Of a stretch of 64,000 nt of DNA, positions 33,641 to 46,205 are shown one piece after another. Origin of the DNA: Ahaetulla prasina (Eukaryota > Chordata > Lepidosauria > Squamata > Colubridae); NCBI RefSeq assembly GCF_028640845.1, contig NC_080542.1, positions 62,447,064-62,511,063 on the forward strand. Direction: 5' to 3'. The position numbers and the translations under genes are program-made. The number at the start of each line of letters is the position of its first letter. Positions within the stretch are counted from its first letter, which is position 1. The notes beneath the pieces were generated by a model. The model did no database searches, was not told where the DNA came from, and saw only the letters and a program-made list of their open reading frames with translations.

Positions 33641-36000
33641 ATTTTTAATTTCTAGAAAACATGTGACTATACAAATATTAAATTAATCACAATTGTGAAA
33701 TCAACTCATGACATAGAGGAACTCCTTTAAAAAGTTGATATTGTATTTTTGGAGTTATAATAACACTCTGATATATAATATCAGCTTTCTTGATTGATTC
33801 CATACCCAAGAAAGTAAATATTTTGACAAATTTTAGAGTTACCTCAAAAATGCTTGTAGGACTTGATTCAGCAAATTCACATTATGTAGTTATAATAATG
33901 AAAAGTTATCAAAAGTTGTCAAGTATCTGTCTTCAATACTGAGGCCTGCCTTCCTGGAATACATCACTTCTTCTGACATAAATATGTATAAATATATTTA
34001 TACCTAGATATGGTTTCTAAACTGTTAAACCATTACTCAGTGTAACACAAATGGAAGGCTTTCCGGACAGTTGAGTAGAAGTCTATATCTAGCAGTCCAG
34101 ACAGTTTCAAAATGACTGTAGCCAAATGCAGTAATTTATATTGATAATAAAAGTGGAGTTGAATCTTGACACAACAGAATTGGTGGTGGCTAGATGGTTT
34201 TGTATTTGGGAACAAGTTGTATAATATGTTCTGGATGGCTGCACATTCACTCATCCTCTAAAAAAGAAGTTCATTAAGATGTTCATGTCACTGTAGGTTT
34301 TATCTGATTTGGTAGCTAGGCCATTTCCCATATGTTATCTCAACAGAATGACTGTAATATATCATGGGCAAGACTAGCTTTATACACAGAATATGTTGGC
34401 CTCTAATATATCTTGTCTGATTCATTGTAAGGCAATTTTAATAGAGCTGCAATATCAAATTGCCTCTGAGACCATTTCAATACGCTGATACTTATCTTTA
34501 AAGTCTCAAGTGTCATATGACTAAGCTAACAGCAATTCCCATATCTACTTTCTTCTATTTTAAGAACATTTTCTTTAATGTCCCTCTTCTATTTAAAATC
34601 TGACCAGCATCAATAAAAAGACATGTTTCCACTATCATTAAGCTACAGTCATTTGCTATTTTTTAAGCAGCAGGCAAAAACACTTTATCATGGCACTTTT
34701 AATATTTTTAAAAATATTTTATCTGCTGGTGTTATCAAATCAACTCAGTTCAACTCCAATCAATCAATCAATCAATCAAATATGTTGTATTTTTGTAAAA
34801 AAATGATCTATGCCTGCAGTATACAGAATCATTCAATCACAATATTTCCTGTGATGTATGAAAATGAAAGTTGCACTTTGAAGAAATAGGGTAGAAAGAT
34901 TATTTTTTTAACTTTTTGATTGGAGAATCCTCCTGAGAATACTGTGAACACAATCAAGAAAACCAACCAACCAACCAAACAAATCCACCTAGAGTTCTCA
35001 TTTGAGGCACAAATGATCAGGCTCAAATTATCCTATTTCAGATACAGTACACAAAACCTAATGCCCTAGATAAAGCTGTAATATTGGGAAGATGGAACAT
35101 AAGAGAAGAAGAATATGAGCAACAGCAAGGTAGATGGACTCATATATGCAATGGCGACCTTTTTTCCCTGTGATGGCAAGTTCTTCTTTCAAATATTTAA
35201 GGTATGGTACAGGTTAGCAAAACAGAAATACAAAGGAAAAATGAATTTGTGCTACTGTTAAACTAAATTACCTGCTAAAAGTGGTGCTAGAAAGCAAAAT
35301 TAAGTGTGATAAAATATATAGGATAAAACTTAATCTATAGAAATTAATGCTTATGTTCCCTCCTACTTTTTCTTTCTTTTCTACACAAGCAATTGTCTAG
35401 TACTACAGAAAAGGCAAAAACCAAAACAGAACAAAAAACCAAGTAGATTCCAAACAAACACACCCATGCAACAGAGTACCAAATGCGCTTGAATTTTAGT
35501 AAAATAGAAGGATGAAATTAATAAATCAAAGAAAATATGCACATATAAAATTGCCTAATCAATATTATCAGTTTTTTCCAAGTGAAAAAATATGGAACTT
35601 TATGTAGTTCTGCACTCTATGCACTGTATGATCAATATTAATTCTTCAAAATAATTTTAATTGTGTTATGTAAATATGTCCATTGATAATAAAACAACTG
35701 GTGATGAAATATCAGTTCTAATTATTCTTTTTATTACTAAATCGTTTGCAGCTCCAACTGATTATTTTAGAGGTGGCTGACTTCTGGTAGCTAAGGACTG
35801 CATAGAACATTTTTTTAAAGCTACAGAATGAAAAAGGCTACAACATACAGGCTTTTTGTTTTTTTAAAAATCCTGTGGAATACCTACTTTTACAGATTAA
35901 ATTAGAATTTTCATCTATAATGCAACATTCCCAACTCAGCAAGAATGAAAACAAAGCTAGTAGTTTTTTAGCCATCATGAGCACAAAAATGGTACTTGGA

Positions 36001-36258
36001 AGGGCCGTGGTGGCTCAGGCTGTAAGACAGCCTGTTATTAAACACAGGTTATTAAACAATTACTGCAGGCTCGAGTCCCACCAGGCCCAAGGTTGACTCA
36101 GCCTTCCATCCTTTATAAGGTAGGTAAAATGAGGACCCAGATTGTTGGGGGGGCAATAAGTTGACTTTGTAAATATACAAATAGAATGAGACTATTGCCT
36201 TACACACTGTAAGCTGCCCTGAGTCTTCGGAGAAGGGCAGGATATAAATGCAAAAAAA
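36001..36258 (+). mobile_element. tRNA-derived SINE with L2-type tail
   Basis: AGGGCCGTGGTGGCTCAGGC (A box) and GGCTCGAGTCCCACC (B box), then AAGGTTGACTCAGCCTTCC. The tail is TGCCCTGAGTCTTCGGAGAA and GGGCAGGATATAAATGC with an A run. About 180 bp upstream (in genomic order) of the ADCY1 exon at 36441. Confidence 0.88.
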
Positions 36259-36440
36259 AAAAACCAAAAACCTTACATCAATAGTTTAAACCTGGCTTTT
36301 TTAGATTGTTAACCAAAGTATTTGATGAGCTATTGACTTTTTAGAAGAAAAAGCGATGGAAATTGGATTAGAAACACATCTCAGCTATGTATAATTCACA
36401 AAGCAATTAAATTCATGGTGACAAAAGCATACGCACTTAC

Positions 36441-36552
36441 TGTGGCTAATTCGTCAAACTTTCCGAAAAGTTCATTCAGAAGCTTCACTAGTTCTTGAGC
36501 AGTGCACTGAGATGCCAAACTGGTAAACCCCACAATGTCTGCAAATAATATA
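36441..36552 (-). CDS. ADCY1: ADCY1 coding exon (C1a, first metal-binding aspartate)
   Basis: The exon follows a pyrimidine-rich TTTACAG acceptor and ends at a consensus GTAAGT donor. One base completes the serine codon left by the previous exon, then 37 codons read [16 protein letters not shown] and onward to [22 protein letters not shown] is the start of the class III cyclase fold. Its aspartate binds Mg2+ together with the aspartate encoded by the exon at 25186-25313. [17 protein letters not shown] is typical of the Ca2+-stimulated cyclases. The serine after GFT is a glycine in the mammalian protein as I remember it, a conservative difference. The exon ends in phase 0. Confidence 0.97.
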
Positions 36553-37236
36553 CTGTAAAGGGAAAGGAAGAGTCAGACATATTTTGCCAATAATGTACAT
36601 GTTAACATTTTAAAGGAATTCACAGAGAAAATTGGGGAAGGAACATAAAACAAAAATATATTATAATCCTTCATTTTTAATCTACTACAGAAATAAAACT
36701 AAAAAAACCAATGGAATACTCGAGAAAATTATAAAGGTAATGAAATCACAATATTTATGTTAGTGTATACTATTTGTACTATACTTTCAGTGAATAACTG
36801 GTATGTTGGATCAAAACTTTGGCAAGTCTTGGCAGTGTAGTTGTGAAACTTACTGCAAATTGGCAAAAAGGTATATATGTGTGTGTGTGTGTGTGTGCGT
36901 GTATTAAAGCTGACCACAGAGAATCAGAAAATTGTGATGACTGTGAATTATTTTACGTAGCCAGCCTTTTCTTGGTCATATCTTGAAGGGATGGGGTACT
37001 CAGTCACTCAGAGGTGCTGGCAGAATTATGGTTTGCAGATTTTAGCTCCAACAAATTTCTTATAAAGCTGAGCTAATATTTTTGAGTTAATTTGACCACC
37101 ACGATACCTCCTTCATACTCATCAGTTCCTGTGTACATTTGTATTATCCCTGTCCCTTACTTTGATTTTGATTTAAGATGAAACCTATATCTATAAATTC
37201 CAATTCCAATTATATCACCATAACTCAGTGCAAGTA

Positions 37237-37632
37237 CAGGTAGTCCTTGATTTACAACAGTTCACTTAGTGACCGTTTGAAGTTACAACAACACTGAAAA
37301 AAGGGACTTATGACCATTTTTCCATTTTTCACACTTATGACCATTGCAGTATCTTCATGGTCATGATTTACATTCAGATGCTTGAGAACTGACCCACATT
37401 TATGATGGTTGCAGTGTCCTGGAGTCATATGATCCCATTTTGTGACCTTCTGACAAGCAATTCAATGGTGAAACCACATTCACTTCACAACCGTGTTACT
37501 AATTTAACAATTGCAGTGATTCATTTAACAACTGTGACAATAAAAGTCATAAAATGGGGCAAAACTCACTTAACAAATGTCTACCAACATAAATTTTGGG
37601 CTCAATTGTGGTCATAAGTTGAGGACTACCTG
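37237..37632. mobile_element. mariner-like MITE with TA target duplication (396 bp)
   Basis: Ends CAGGTAGTCCTTGATTTACA and GTTGAGGACTACCTG are inverted repeats. TA lies directly outside both (37235-37236, 37633-37634), the duplication of Tc1/mariner elements. No coding sequence. This is the best-preserved of three copies (also 11425-11807 and 54690-55023). Confidence 0.85.
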
Positions 37633-38214
37633 TACTTCAAAAGACATGCTTTTAAACATACAGGAGCACACAGGAAAAACCTCTCTTCAACTAATTAAAG
37701 CAGCAATGTCTTTTACCAAAGTCACATGTCTTGTTCCTTCTATTTTATCATAGGTATTTCTACATGACCATGTCTTTATTACCATGATATTTTACATTAT
37801 TTTATGTTGCTTCATTTAGTTCAAAGCAAGGTATAACATAAACAGAAAATTAAAAACAATACAATTGTATCATAATAGCAATGCCATCCATCTGGGGCAG
37901 GTTGTAATTTTTCTTCCTTGATCTCCTGTATTGCAAACAAGATTAAGAAACGGTACATCATTTTATTCTTATTGCTATATTATTGTTAAAAAAATAAAAT
38001 AAAATCCTCAGTGGCCAAACTGGATCCAGAGAAAAATGGCTGAGAAAAATTACCTACCAGGAGAGTGTTCACTTATTAACTGCTTTAATCCAGAATACCA
38101 GGGAAAAAAGAAATTATCCAATAAAACCTTAACCATATTTTGTCCCAAAACCCAGCTTTAAATATCTGTATATGTGTTTAAATGCTCCAGAGATAGTATC
38201 CATGTTAATGGACC

Positions 38215-38800
38215 ATTTTTGGTAATCTTGAGAGATAGAACAGAGGAATGGAAGAGATGAAGAGATTTTAGAGGTCTTCTGGTCCAACACCTAATATAAA
38301 TCCTCTACAATTCTGGACAAATGGCTGTCCAGTCAATTCTTGAAAACCTTGAGAGATAGAATACCTACAAGTTCCAGAAGCAAGCCATTCCATTGATTAA
38401 TTGTTCTCATTGTCCAGAATTTTTTCTTTAGTTCTAAATTGGATCTCTCTTTAATGTTTTTCCACCCATTGCTTCTTCTCCTGCCCCCGGGTGCTTTGGA
38501 GAATAAGTTGATTCACTCTTCTCTGTGACAGTTCCTCAAGTACTGGAAGACTGTTATCATATCACCCCTAATCCTTTTCTTCATTACCTAATTTCTAGTT
38601 CCCTCAGTTAAGGCCTCCAGACCCCTTATCACCTTTGTTGCTTTTCTCTGCACTCTTTCTAGAATTTCAGCATCTTTTTAATATCTTAGTGATTGGAATT
38701 AGATATGGTATTTCAAGTGTGTTTTCACAAGTGCAATATAGTCAAGTCACTTCATATGATCTTGAAACTATCCCTCTGTTGATGCAATGTAGGATTAGAT
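38215..38800 (-). mobile_element. CR1 LINE 3' end
   Basis: Minus-strand CR1 with GGATCTCTCTTTAATG, GTGCTTTGGAGAATAAGTTG, CTCTGTGACAGTTCCTCAAG and CACTCTTTCTAGAATTTCAG blocks typical of the RT C-terminus and 3' UTR. No intact frame. Confidence 0.8.
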
Positions 38801-39543
38801 AGTTGAGATATGTTTTGCTTTTTTTCTGTTTTAGTTTTCTTTTCTTTTGGGTATTTTAAAAATATACAATTTAGGATTTTCTTCATTTTTTTTCTAATTA
38901 CATTTATATTATAGTTGTAACAGTTTTAAAAGTTGTAATGGCCCCAATCTGGTGTGAACCCTCCGGATTTCCACCTCACCAATTACAGTCTTATAGCCTT
39001 TATTCAAAAAACTTTCTATCATCCTTTATACTTTCTTCAAATCTGTCAGCCACCCACCTTTTATATGGAGGTCTCATATGCTGTGTAAGTCATTGCTGAA
39101 TGCCACAACACCATACGAAACCTTTTAAACAAAAATAAAAATTATGTTTTGCCTCAATACTATGTGTGAACCAGCTGTGGTATCTCTGTATTTGAGATGG
39201 GCACAGAGACTTGCAAGAATAGAAACTAGCTGCTGCTTTTGTTGCTGCTGCTAAAAAAGCATCAGGAGACCTGTGTCTCTTATTCACGTTCTTAAAAAAA
39301 TAAGTGCTGGGTTAGATAAAACAGGAGATGTGTGAGCCAGATAATGTCTTTTTAGTTTATTTCTTTCTACGGAATGGTGATTTGGCCTGCCATTAAGTAG
39401 CTTAATGGGAATGGATTAATGTGTGCATGGAGTAGACAGCTCACCCAAGTTCTTGAGGCATTGCATACAGTTCAGTTACGAGCCACTTGATCATGGGAAG
39501 TATTGGTGAAGTAGTAAACACTTGCCCAGCAAAGGGATGCAGA

Positions 39544-40148
39544 CGGGGTGAAATGCTCCCGGTTCAGACTGGATCAGCCAATCTGGTAGCAATGGTGGTG
39601 GGTGGTTCAGAGAACCAGTAGCAAAAATCCCTCCCCCTCCACCCATGCCCAGCTGAACCACATGATCGTCAGAGCCTTTTTTTAACTTTTAAAAGCATTT
39701 TTTACAACCTATTTGGCCGAATAGGTTGTAAAAAATGCTTTTAAAAGGTAAAAAAAGGCTCTGAGGATCACAGCTGAGCCACGCAATCATCAGAACCTTT
39801 TTTTTAAACTTTCAAAAGCATTTTTTCTACAACCTCTTTGGCTGAAGAGATTGTAAAAAAATGCTTTTAAAAGACTCTGACGATTCCAGCTGAGCCGCGC
39901 AATCATCAGAACCTTTTTTTTTAACTTTCGAAAGCATTTTTTCTACAACCTCTTTGGCTGAAGAGGTTGAAAAAAAATGCTTTTAAAAGTAAAAAAAAGA
40001 TCACAGGCCATAGCTGATCACCCCCCCACGCACTGTTCTACTTACCACATGCCTCCTTTTGCCGTGCACTGCACGCACGCACCTTGCATTTGGTGCAAGC
40101 ATGCACAGCCAGTAAACCGGTAGTAAACCAGTTCAAATTTCACAACTG
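39544..40148. mobile_element. hAT element (605 bp) with three tandem hairpins
   Basis: Left end CGGGGTGAAATGCTCCCGG and right end AGTTCAAATTTCACAACTG are imperfect inverted repeats. GATGCAGA is directly repeated at 39536-39543 and 40149-40156, a perfect 8-bp hAT duplication. The interior has three consecutive hairpins (about 39669-39764, 39790-39880, 39907-40009). Each has arms built from TTTAACTTTTAAAAGCATTT and its complement around a GGCCGAA- or GGCTGAA-like loop, spaced 117-121 bp apart. No coding sequence. Confidence 0.92.
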
Positions 40149-41278
40149 GATGCAGAACACTTATTAGAGAAAGGTGAGGGCAGCAGGTGCCCAAGAGTAA
40201 TCTGGAATACTTTTTGCCAGCCTTTCATAAGAAGGAATGTTTTCCTTAAACAAATCCTGGCTTTCTTACTGGAGTGAGGTATCTAATGAAAGAGAGATGG
40301 ATTCTGAATGATGGATCTGAAACTTAATGAAGGAAAGCAACAATCCAGACGTTTTGTTGGCAATATGCCTTATCACCTTTTTGATGTCAGGTGATGCAGC
40401 ATCTTCCTTTTTAAGAGACTATTCTATGATTTCTTCCAAGTGATTTCAAACTGATATTCTAAATGCAAGTTTACTTTCAGGCATGTCATTCTAAATAAAG
40501 TTTTATCTATAAAAGATGCTTACTACAAACATTCAGAATTCAATGAAATATATAAATGAAGCAGTTCAGTAAAATAAGTGTACCTTCTTGTTCTTGGAAG
40601 CAAATTTTGCTCATATTTGCATATGAGTCATGTGGAGATATATTCCTAAAGATAGTGAGTGTGGGCTCAAACTCATCAAGAAACAAAGTAGATATAAATA
40701 ATTCTATTGGGGCCTTGGTATTGTAATAATAATTGAAAATACTAAATTAATAGTGTACAATTTGAGCTTGTCAAAATGAATATAGACAGAAATCAAAGAT
40801 TTCTGTTTGTACCTGAAAAGAGTTTCTCTAACATGTTTAGCTAAATTCTGAATTAAAAAAAAATTACAAGGCTAGTAGTAGTAGTCATGCTAAAATAATT
40901 CTTCAATTAGGGAGATCACTGAAGGCTTCTGTTCCAAATGAAACTAATTCTTAGTTACTAGAATTTAGTAACTAACTTGGTTTCCAAAACAGCCTATAAA
41001 GAAAGGGTTTAATGAAAACATTGTCCATTGTCCGTTAAAAACTAGCATGGCATTTGCTTGGTTGTATATCTTGTAGTATTTTGAATGAGATTGTATTTTT
41101 CCTTATATTACAACTGTATTTTCTACTTTACTGACTCAAAATAAGTTGATAGACTCTTCACTTGCAGGGACTCAGATTTTCATTGCATATGTTTTTACTT
41201 TTCACTGCCTCTCATTATTATAGATACATGAAAAGTTCATATAGCCTGGTTTATTTTGTAAGTTCATATCAATCCTAC

Positions 41279-41397
41279 CTAACATTGTCATGCCTCTGAA
41301 TGTAAATCTTATGGAAAATTCTTTCAGGTGGCTTAAGGAAATCTTCCTTCATTTCCATGGCAACATTTCTGGGCAAAAGGCTCATCAGGAGTCGTTC
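41279..41397 (-). CDS. ADCY1: ADCY1 coding exon (linker before the C1a domain)
   Basis: Read on the minus strand, this exon starts after a TTTTTAG acceptor and ends AG|GTAGGA. It encodes 39 residues plus two bases of a serine codon. The protein contains [20 protein letters not shown] and ends [10 protein letters not shown]. This is the segment of membrane adenylyl cyclases between the last helix of the first membrane domain and the C1a catalytic domain, and it matches type 1 best as I recall it. It starts in phase 0 and ends in phase 2, which fits the next exon at 36441-36552. By order it would be the third coding exon if the mammalian structure holds (inference). The preceding exon, expected to end in a charged helix before ERLLM, was not found between here and 64000. 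Confidence 0.95.
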
Positions 41398-41545
41398 CTA
41401 AAAATAAGAACAAACATATTAATTGTAAGACACATGATGAACTTTTCTTCTTTTCATTACATCTAGTAAACTGGAATATCTTTGAGACTTCCATTCTGAA
41501 CAGAATTATCCCAGTGTTTGACAAACTATGACATTTTGCAAATTT

Positions 41546-41705
41546 ATTTATTTATTTATTTTATTTATTTATTTTATCAAATACATATTAAATAATATAT
41601 ATATATAAGTATAAGCATGAATTGAATACATAACATGAGTACAATTAAAGGGAACATTAGGACAGGGGTGGTAGTCATGCTGGTGCTCTTATGCACGCCC
41701 CTTAC
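41546..41705 (-). mobile_element. Non-LTR element 3' UTR (family of 16440-16882)
   Basis: A-rich tail at the low end, then GGGAACATTAGGACAG and CTCTTATGCACGCCCCTTAC on the plus strand. Only the last ~160 bp of the element is present. Confidence 0.75.
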
Positions 41706-42041
41706 AGAATTACAAGAATCAGGAATCCCTTGCTTCTGCTATGGCTTCTATCCTTTGAAACAGTCTGTCCCTCAGAAGATAGAAGAGCCTCCTCTTTATC
41801 AGTAAGACAATCAAGATGTTTCTCTTTCACAGAGACTTCAAGTATGATGAAAGTAAACAATTATAATGAAATATGACAGGATTTTATAAAAACAGTGTCG
41901 GTGGAAGGCAAAGGGAATAAACCTACTCAAGAATATATACTGTTTTGGAGGGGATAAGTGGACAATTGGAATATATTGTATATATATATATAAATGTTGA
42001 AAAAGGTCTTTGGGGGTGGGGGTGCACTGTATTATTTGTTT

Positions 42042-42295
42042 TTTGTTTTTTTTTTTGAATTTATATCCCGCCCTTCTCCGAAGACTCAGGGCGGCTTACA
42101 TTGTGTTAAGCAAATAGTCTTCATCCATTTGTATATTATATACAAAGTCAACTTATTGCCCCCCCAACAATCTGGGTCCTCATTTTACTTACCTTATAAA
42201 GGATGGAAGGCTGAGTCAACCTTGGGCCTGGTGGGACTTGAACTTGCAGTAATTGCAAGCAGCTGTGCTAATAACAGACTGCATTAGTCTGTTGA
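42042..42295 (-). mobile_element. tRNA-derived SINE with L2-type tail
   Basis: Minus-strand full-length copy: tail hairpin at the low end (ATATCCCGCCCTTCTCCGAA), body GGATGGAAGGCTGAGTCAAC, and tRNA head with GTGGGACTTGAACTTGCAG at the high end. Confidence 0.88.
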
Positions 42296-43561
42296 GCCAA
42301 CATTTTTTTTCCTTTTTTGTATTTAGATGTATATGTACTATGTTTGTATTTGTACTTAAAATATTTTTTTTAAAAAGAAAAGGCTGTTATAAAACCTGAG
42401 CTGTAATTAAGGTTTTTGACAATATGTACAAGATCACTGATACCAAAACCGTTACTTTTTTTTTATTGTTAGAGATGTCTTTATTGTTAAAAAATATTGA
42501 TAATTCATGACCAATTCTGGTATAAGCAGTTATTTTTATTTTACTTATCGTTTTTGTATCACATTATATTATAAGACATTTAGATTAAAGAAATGAGGCT
42601 GCATACAAACCCTAATTATAAATAATTAAGAGTTAATGAAATAATTCATTGTGTCTAATTTATATACTTAAAAATATAATGTAAAACCAACCCAGAAAAC
42701 AGAATTAGGATTATTTCAGGCATAAGATTATGAAGATGTTTAAAATGTTCATAATTTAATACTGCACTTATTATTTTTATCCAGCAGTGGATCTGCTTTC
42801 CCCTTTCAGAAATGTCAATTATTTTCATCCAGCATAAGGATCATGGGTTTGGCTGTGTACACCTCTAAGTGTTATATAAAATTTATGATTAATGGAACTG
42901 CAAGCAAAGCTAGCACTAAACTGATCAATGCTGATCGTTAATTAAATGTTATTTAAAACATTCTATAATAAAAGTTGTGGTAATTTTCAGAAACATATAG
43001 ACGTTCTTGTTTGTTGTTGATTTTTTACAAATAGATATGTTATAAAAACTTCCAGTTTTTCTTCTTGTTTCTTTTGAATTTCTTAAAATGATAAAAATGG
43101 TTGGTAAATATTAACATTCCTCAAAATCTTCAAATGTGAACTATTAGTCATATATCACTTTTCATGAATTAAGAGGGAATGGATTGGCCAATCACCAAAA
43201 AATTGGTGATTTTTTGCTTTCTGGAAAAATAGTAGGATTCACTTATGTATTTTTGAGATGCCATCTTAGTATCTCCATTCCTCTGCACAGCATAAATCTT
43301 TTTGCTGAACAGAACTTCAAGAGCAGATAATTGGCTCTTATTACCATTATGAACATAATGCTACTAATAACAGCTTATAGTAGAATCTATAATGTTAGTG
43401 TGTGAAAGAATGTAGGATCAATTGCTATCTTTTCTGTCTGCTGTTTTGGAATTTAATTAATCTGCTCTTTTGCTATGCCTAGCAAGGCAGATTATAAAAC
43501 AGTGAGACAAAACCATTACAAAATTATTTACTGAAACTGGTATCAGTTAAACATTAATTTT

Positions 43562-43630
43562 TTTTAATTTGAATTTATATCCCGCCCTTCTCCGAAGACT
43601 CAGGGCGGCTTACATTGTATAAGGCAATTA
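43562..43630 (-). mobile_element. SINE tail fragment
   Basis: Only the 3' hairpin of the same SINE family (ATATCCCGCCCTTCTCCGAA, ACTCAGGGCGGCTTACATTG). Confidence 0.8.
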
Positions 43631-44261
43631 AGGTTAATTAATTAAGGTTATGCTATTGATGTGCTTAAAAGTGGCAATTTTATATTATCTAACATCCGAC
43701 TGTTTATTTTAAAAAACCGTTTTTTAAAAAAAAAAACTTAAAAAAAAACCCTTTTAGTTAATAGTACTTCTTAATTTTTTAACAAATGAAGTAGGCAAGG
43801 AAAGTTTAATATTTTTGTGCTTGACTCTTCAAAATATAGAAGTACTGAAGTTCACCCAGTTTTTCTCCAATAGTTAGATTACTCCAACTTATTCCTAATT
43901 ATTCAGGAATACTGGAACCGTACTAGGGTTTTCTAAAATGTCATTCATGTATGCAATTAGGCATTCTTTTAAAAGTAGCTAGCCCAAGCAGCTAAATCTT
44001 TTTTCAATGCTCTTGCTGTATAGCTAAGACATCACAAATCATTTTGCATGATCGTAAGTTCATAAGTTCAAGTCCCATAAGAAACAGAACAGACTGGTTA
44101 TATGGAAGATGAAGGGGACGGATGAAATACAGAAATATACATAATTCGGTATTCTGGAAAGAGAAAACACAAAAGATTCCATGGATTCTAAGGATTGAGG
44201 CAGGAGATGCCAGACCAAGCAGAATAGAACAAGATACTAATAATATGCTTCTTCTTCTAGC

Positions 44262-45045
44262 CTTTTGGTGCAACTGGAACAATCTGGAACTGAAACACAC
44301 TCAAAACCGTAGAAATGGTGGTAGACTTTAAGAGAACCTCTCTCATACTACCACGTCTTACAATGCTAGACAACACAGTATCAACAATTGTGACCTTCAA
44401 ATTTCTAGGTTCTATCATATCTCAAGACCTAAAATGGACAACTAACATCAAAAACATCATCAAAAAAGGACAACAAAGAATGTTCTTTCTGCGCCAACTC
44501 AGAAAGCTCAAACTGCCCAAGGAGCTGCTGATCCAGTTCTACAGAGGAATTACTGAGTCTGTCATCTGCACTTCTATAACTGTCTGGTTCGGTTCTGCAA
44601 CCCAACAAGACAAAAGCAGACTTCAGAGGATAATTAGAACTGCAGAAAAAACTATTACTACCAACCTGCCTTCCACTGAGGACCTGTATACTGCAGAGTC
44701 AAAAAGACGGCCGCTTGCATCCTGGACATAAATTGTTTCAAAATGATGCTATAGAGCACTGCACACCAGAACAACTAGACAAAAGAACAGTTTTTCTCCA
44801 AACGCCATTACTCTGCTAAATAAATAATTCCCTCAACACTGTCAAATTATTTACTAAGTCTGCGCTACTATTAATCTTCTCATTGTTCCTATCACCCACC
44901 TCCTCTCACTTATGACTGCAGCTTTGTTGCTTGTATCCTTATGATTTATATTGATTGTTTCCTAGTATGATTTGATTGCTTATTTGTACCCTATGACTAT
45001 CATTAAGTGTTGTACCTTATGATTCTTGACAAATGTATCTTCTCT
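44262..45045 (+). mobile_element. CR1/L3-type LINE 3' part (Snake1-like, no tail)
   Basis: An open stretch of 138 codons (44315-44731) encodes the end of the RT: MVVDFKRTSLILP, FKFLGSIISQDLKWTTNIKN, QQRMFFLRQLRKLKLPKELL, QFYRGITESVICTSITVWFG and LPSTEDLYTAES. The 3' UTR follows the copy at 15520-16045 until TTGTACCTTATGATTC. It then passes into a pyrimidine run, so the last part and the (TTCTA)n tail are missing. Confidence 0.82.
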
Positions 45046-45315
45046 TTTCTTCTCTTCTTCTTCCTCCAAAATCTCATTTTGATCACTCTTTTAGCAGTAA
45101 CCATTATGTTTCTAAAACCAAACTGCAATCCTTAACCCAAGAACACCATAATTTAGCAAAGACCTTGTCCTATATTTTGCTTTTTTTTTGGCAAGCATTT
45201 ATTCAGATTTCCAATAATCCTTGTTAGTGAAATTTGAATAAGTTCTACACCACCCCTCCAGCTCACAATCTTTCTCCCTGCATAACCTAGTCAGTAACCA
45301 GTAACACTAATGTTA

Positions 45316-46205
45316 ATGCAACCGCAGCTGACTGTTGGGGGCGAGTTATTGGCCCCAAAGGAGGGAGTGCGCAACTTGGGTGTTCTCCTGGATGCACGGC
45401 TGTCGCTTGAAGATCATGTGGCGGCCATCTCCAGGAGAGCCTTTCACCAGGTTCGCCTGGTTCGCCAGTTGCGCCCCTTCCTTGATCGGGATGCCCTATG
45501 CACAGTCACTCATGCTCTTGTTACCTCCCGCCTGGATTATTGCAATGCTCTCTACATGGGGCTCCCCTTGAGATGCACTCGGAGGCTTCAGTTGGTCCAG
45601 AATGCAGCTGCGCGGGTGATAGAGGGAGTCTCACATAGCTCCCATGTGACACCTCTCCTGCGCAGACTGCACTGGCTTCCTGTTACCTTTCAGGTGCATT
45701 TCAAGGTTTTGGTTACCACCTTTAAAGCGCTCCATGGCTTGGGACCTGGGTACTTACGGGACCGCCTGCTGTTACCTCATGCCTCCCACCGACCCGTACG
45801 CTCCCATAGAGAGGGCCTTCTCAGGGTGCCGTCTGCCAGACAATGTCGGCTGGCGGCCCCCAGGGGAAGATCCTTCTCTGTGGGGGCCCCTACTCTTTGG
45901 AACGAACTTCCCCCTGGTTTACGACAAATACCTGACCTTCGGACTTTTCGCCGCGAACTGAAAACATACTTGTTTGTTCGTAAGGGCTTTCTTAATTGTT
46001 TAGTTTATAATTTTAAATTTTTAGTTTTAACTGGGGTTTTTAGATGTTAATTATTTTAATTTCGGCCACACTGTGTAATAAGTTTTTTAATTTATTTTTT
46101 AATTGTATATTGTCTCTTTTTATCTTGGCTGTACACCGCCCTGAGTCCTTCGGGAGAAGGGCGGTTTATAAATCTAATAAAATAAATAAATAAATAATAA
46201 ATAAA
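45316..46205 (+). mobile_element. L2 LINE 3' part with 240-codon open frame
   Basis: The frame is open from 45310 to 46050: PQLTVGGELLAPKEGVRNLG, DHVAAISRRAFHQVRLVRQL, LVTSRLDYCNALYMGLPLRC, LQLVQNAAARVIEGVSHSSH, LHWLPVTFQVHFKVLVTTFK and LRTFRRELKTYLF. This is the part of L2 after the RT core. The 3' end has CCGCCCTGAGTCCTTCGGGA and GAAGGGCGG plus (AATA)n. Probably the youngest L2 in the window, but 5'-truncated. Confidence 0.93.

Larger units (their letters stand above)
25314..36440 (-). other. ADCY1: ADCY1 intron
   Basis: An 11.1-kb intron holding two relics of unidentified proteins, three LINE families and a SINE, listed separately. I see nothing recognisable in 25314-26515, 26975-27315, 31190-31770, 32055-32560 and 33650-36000, apart from short CAAT (34758-34780) and CCAA (34960-34978) runs. 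Confidence 0.8.
36553..41278 (-). other. ADCY1: ADCY1 intron
   Basis: A 4.7-kb intron with a mariner-like MITE, a CR1 end and a hAT element with hairpins. A short (TG)n lies at about 36880-36900. Nothing else is recognised in 36553-37235, 37635-38210, 38800-39540 and 40157-41278. Confidence 0.8.

Noticed and set aside
39669..40009. Possible CRISPR-like array
   Set aside because: The repeated units are hairpins without unique spacers, inside a hAT element in a vertebrate intron.
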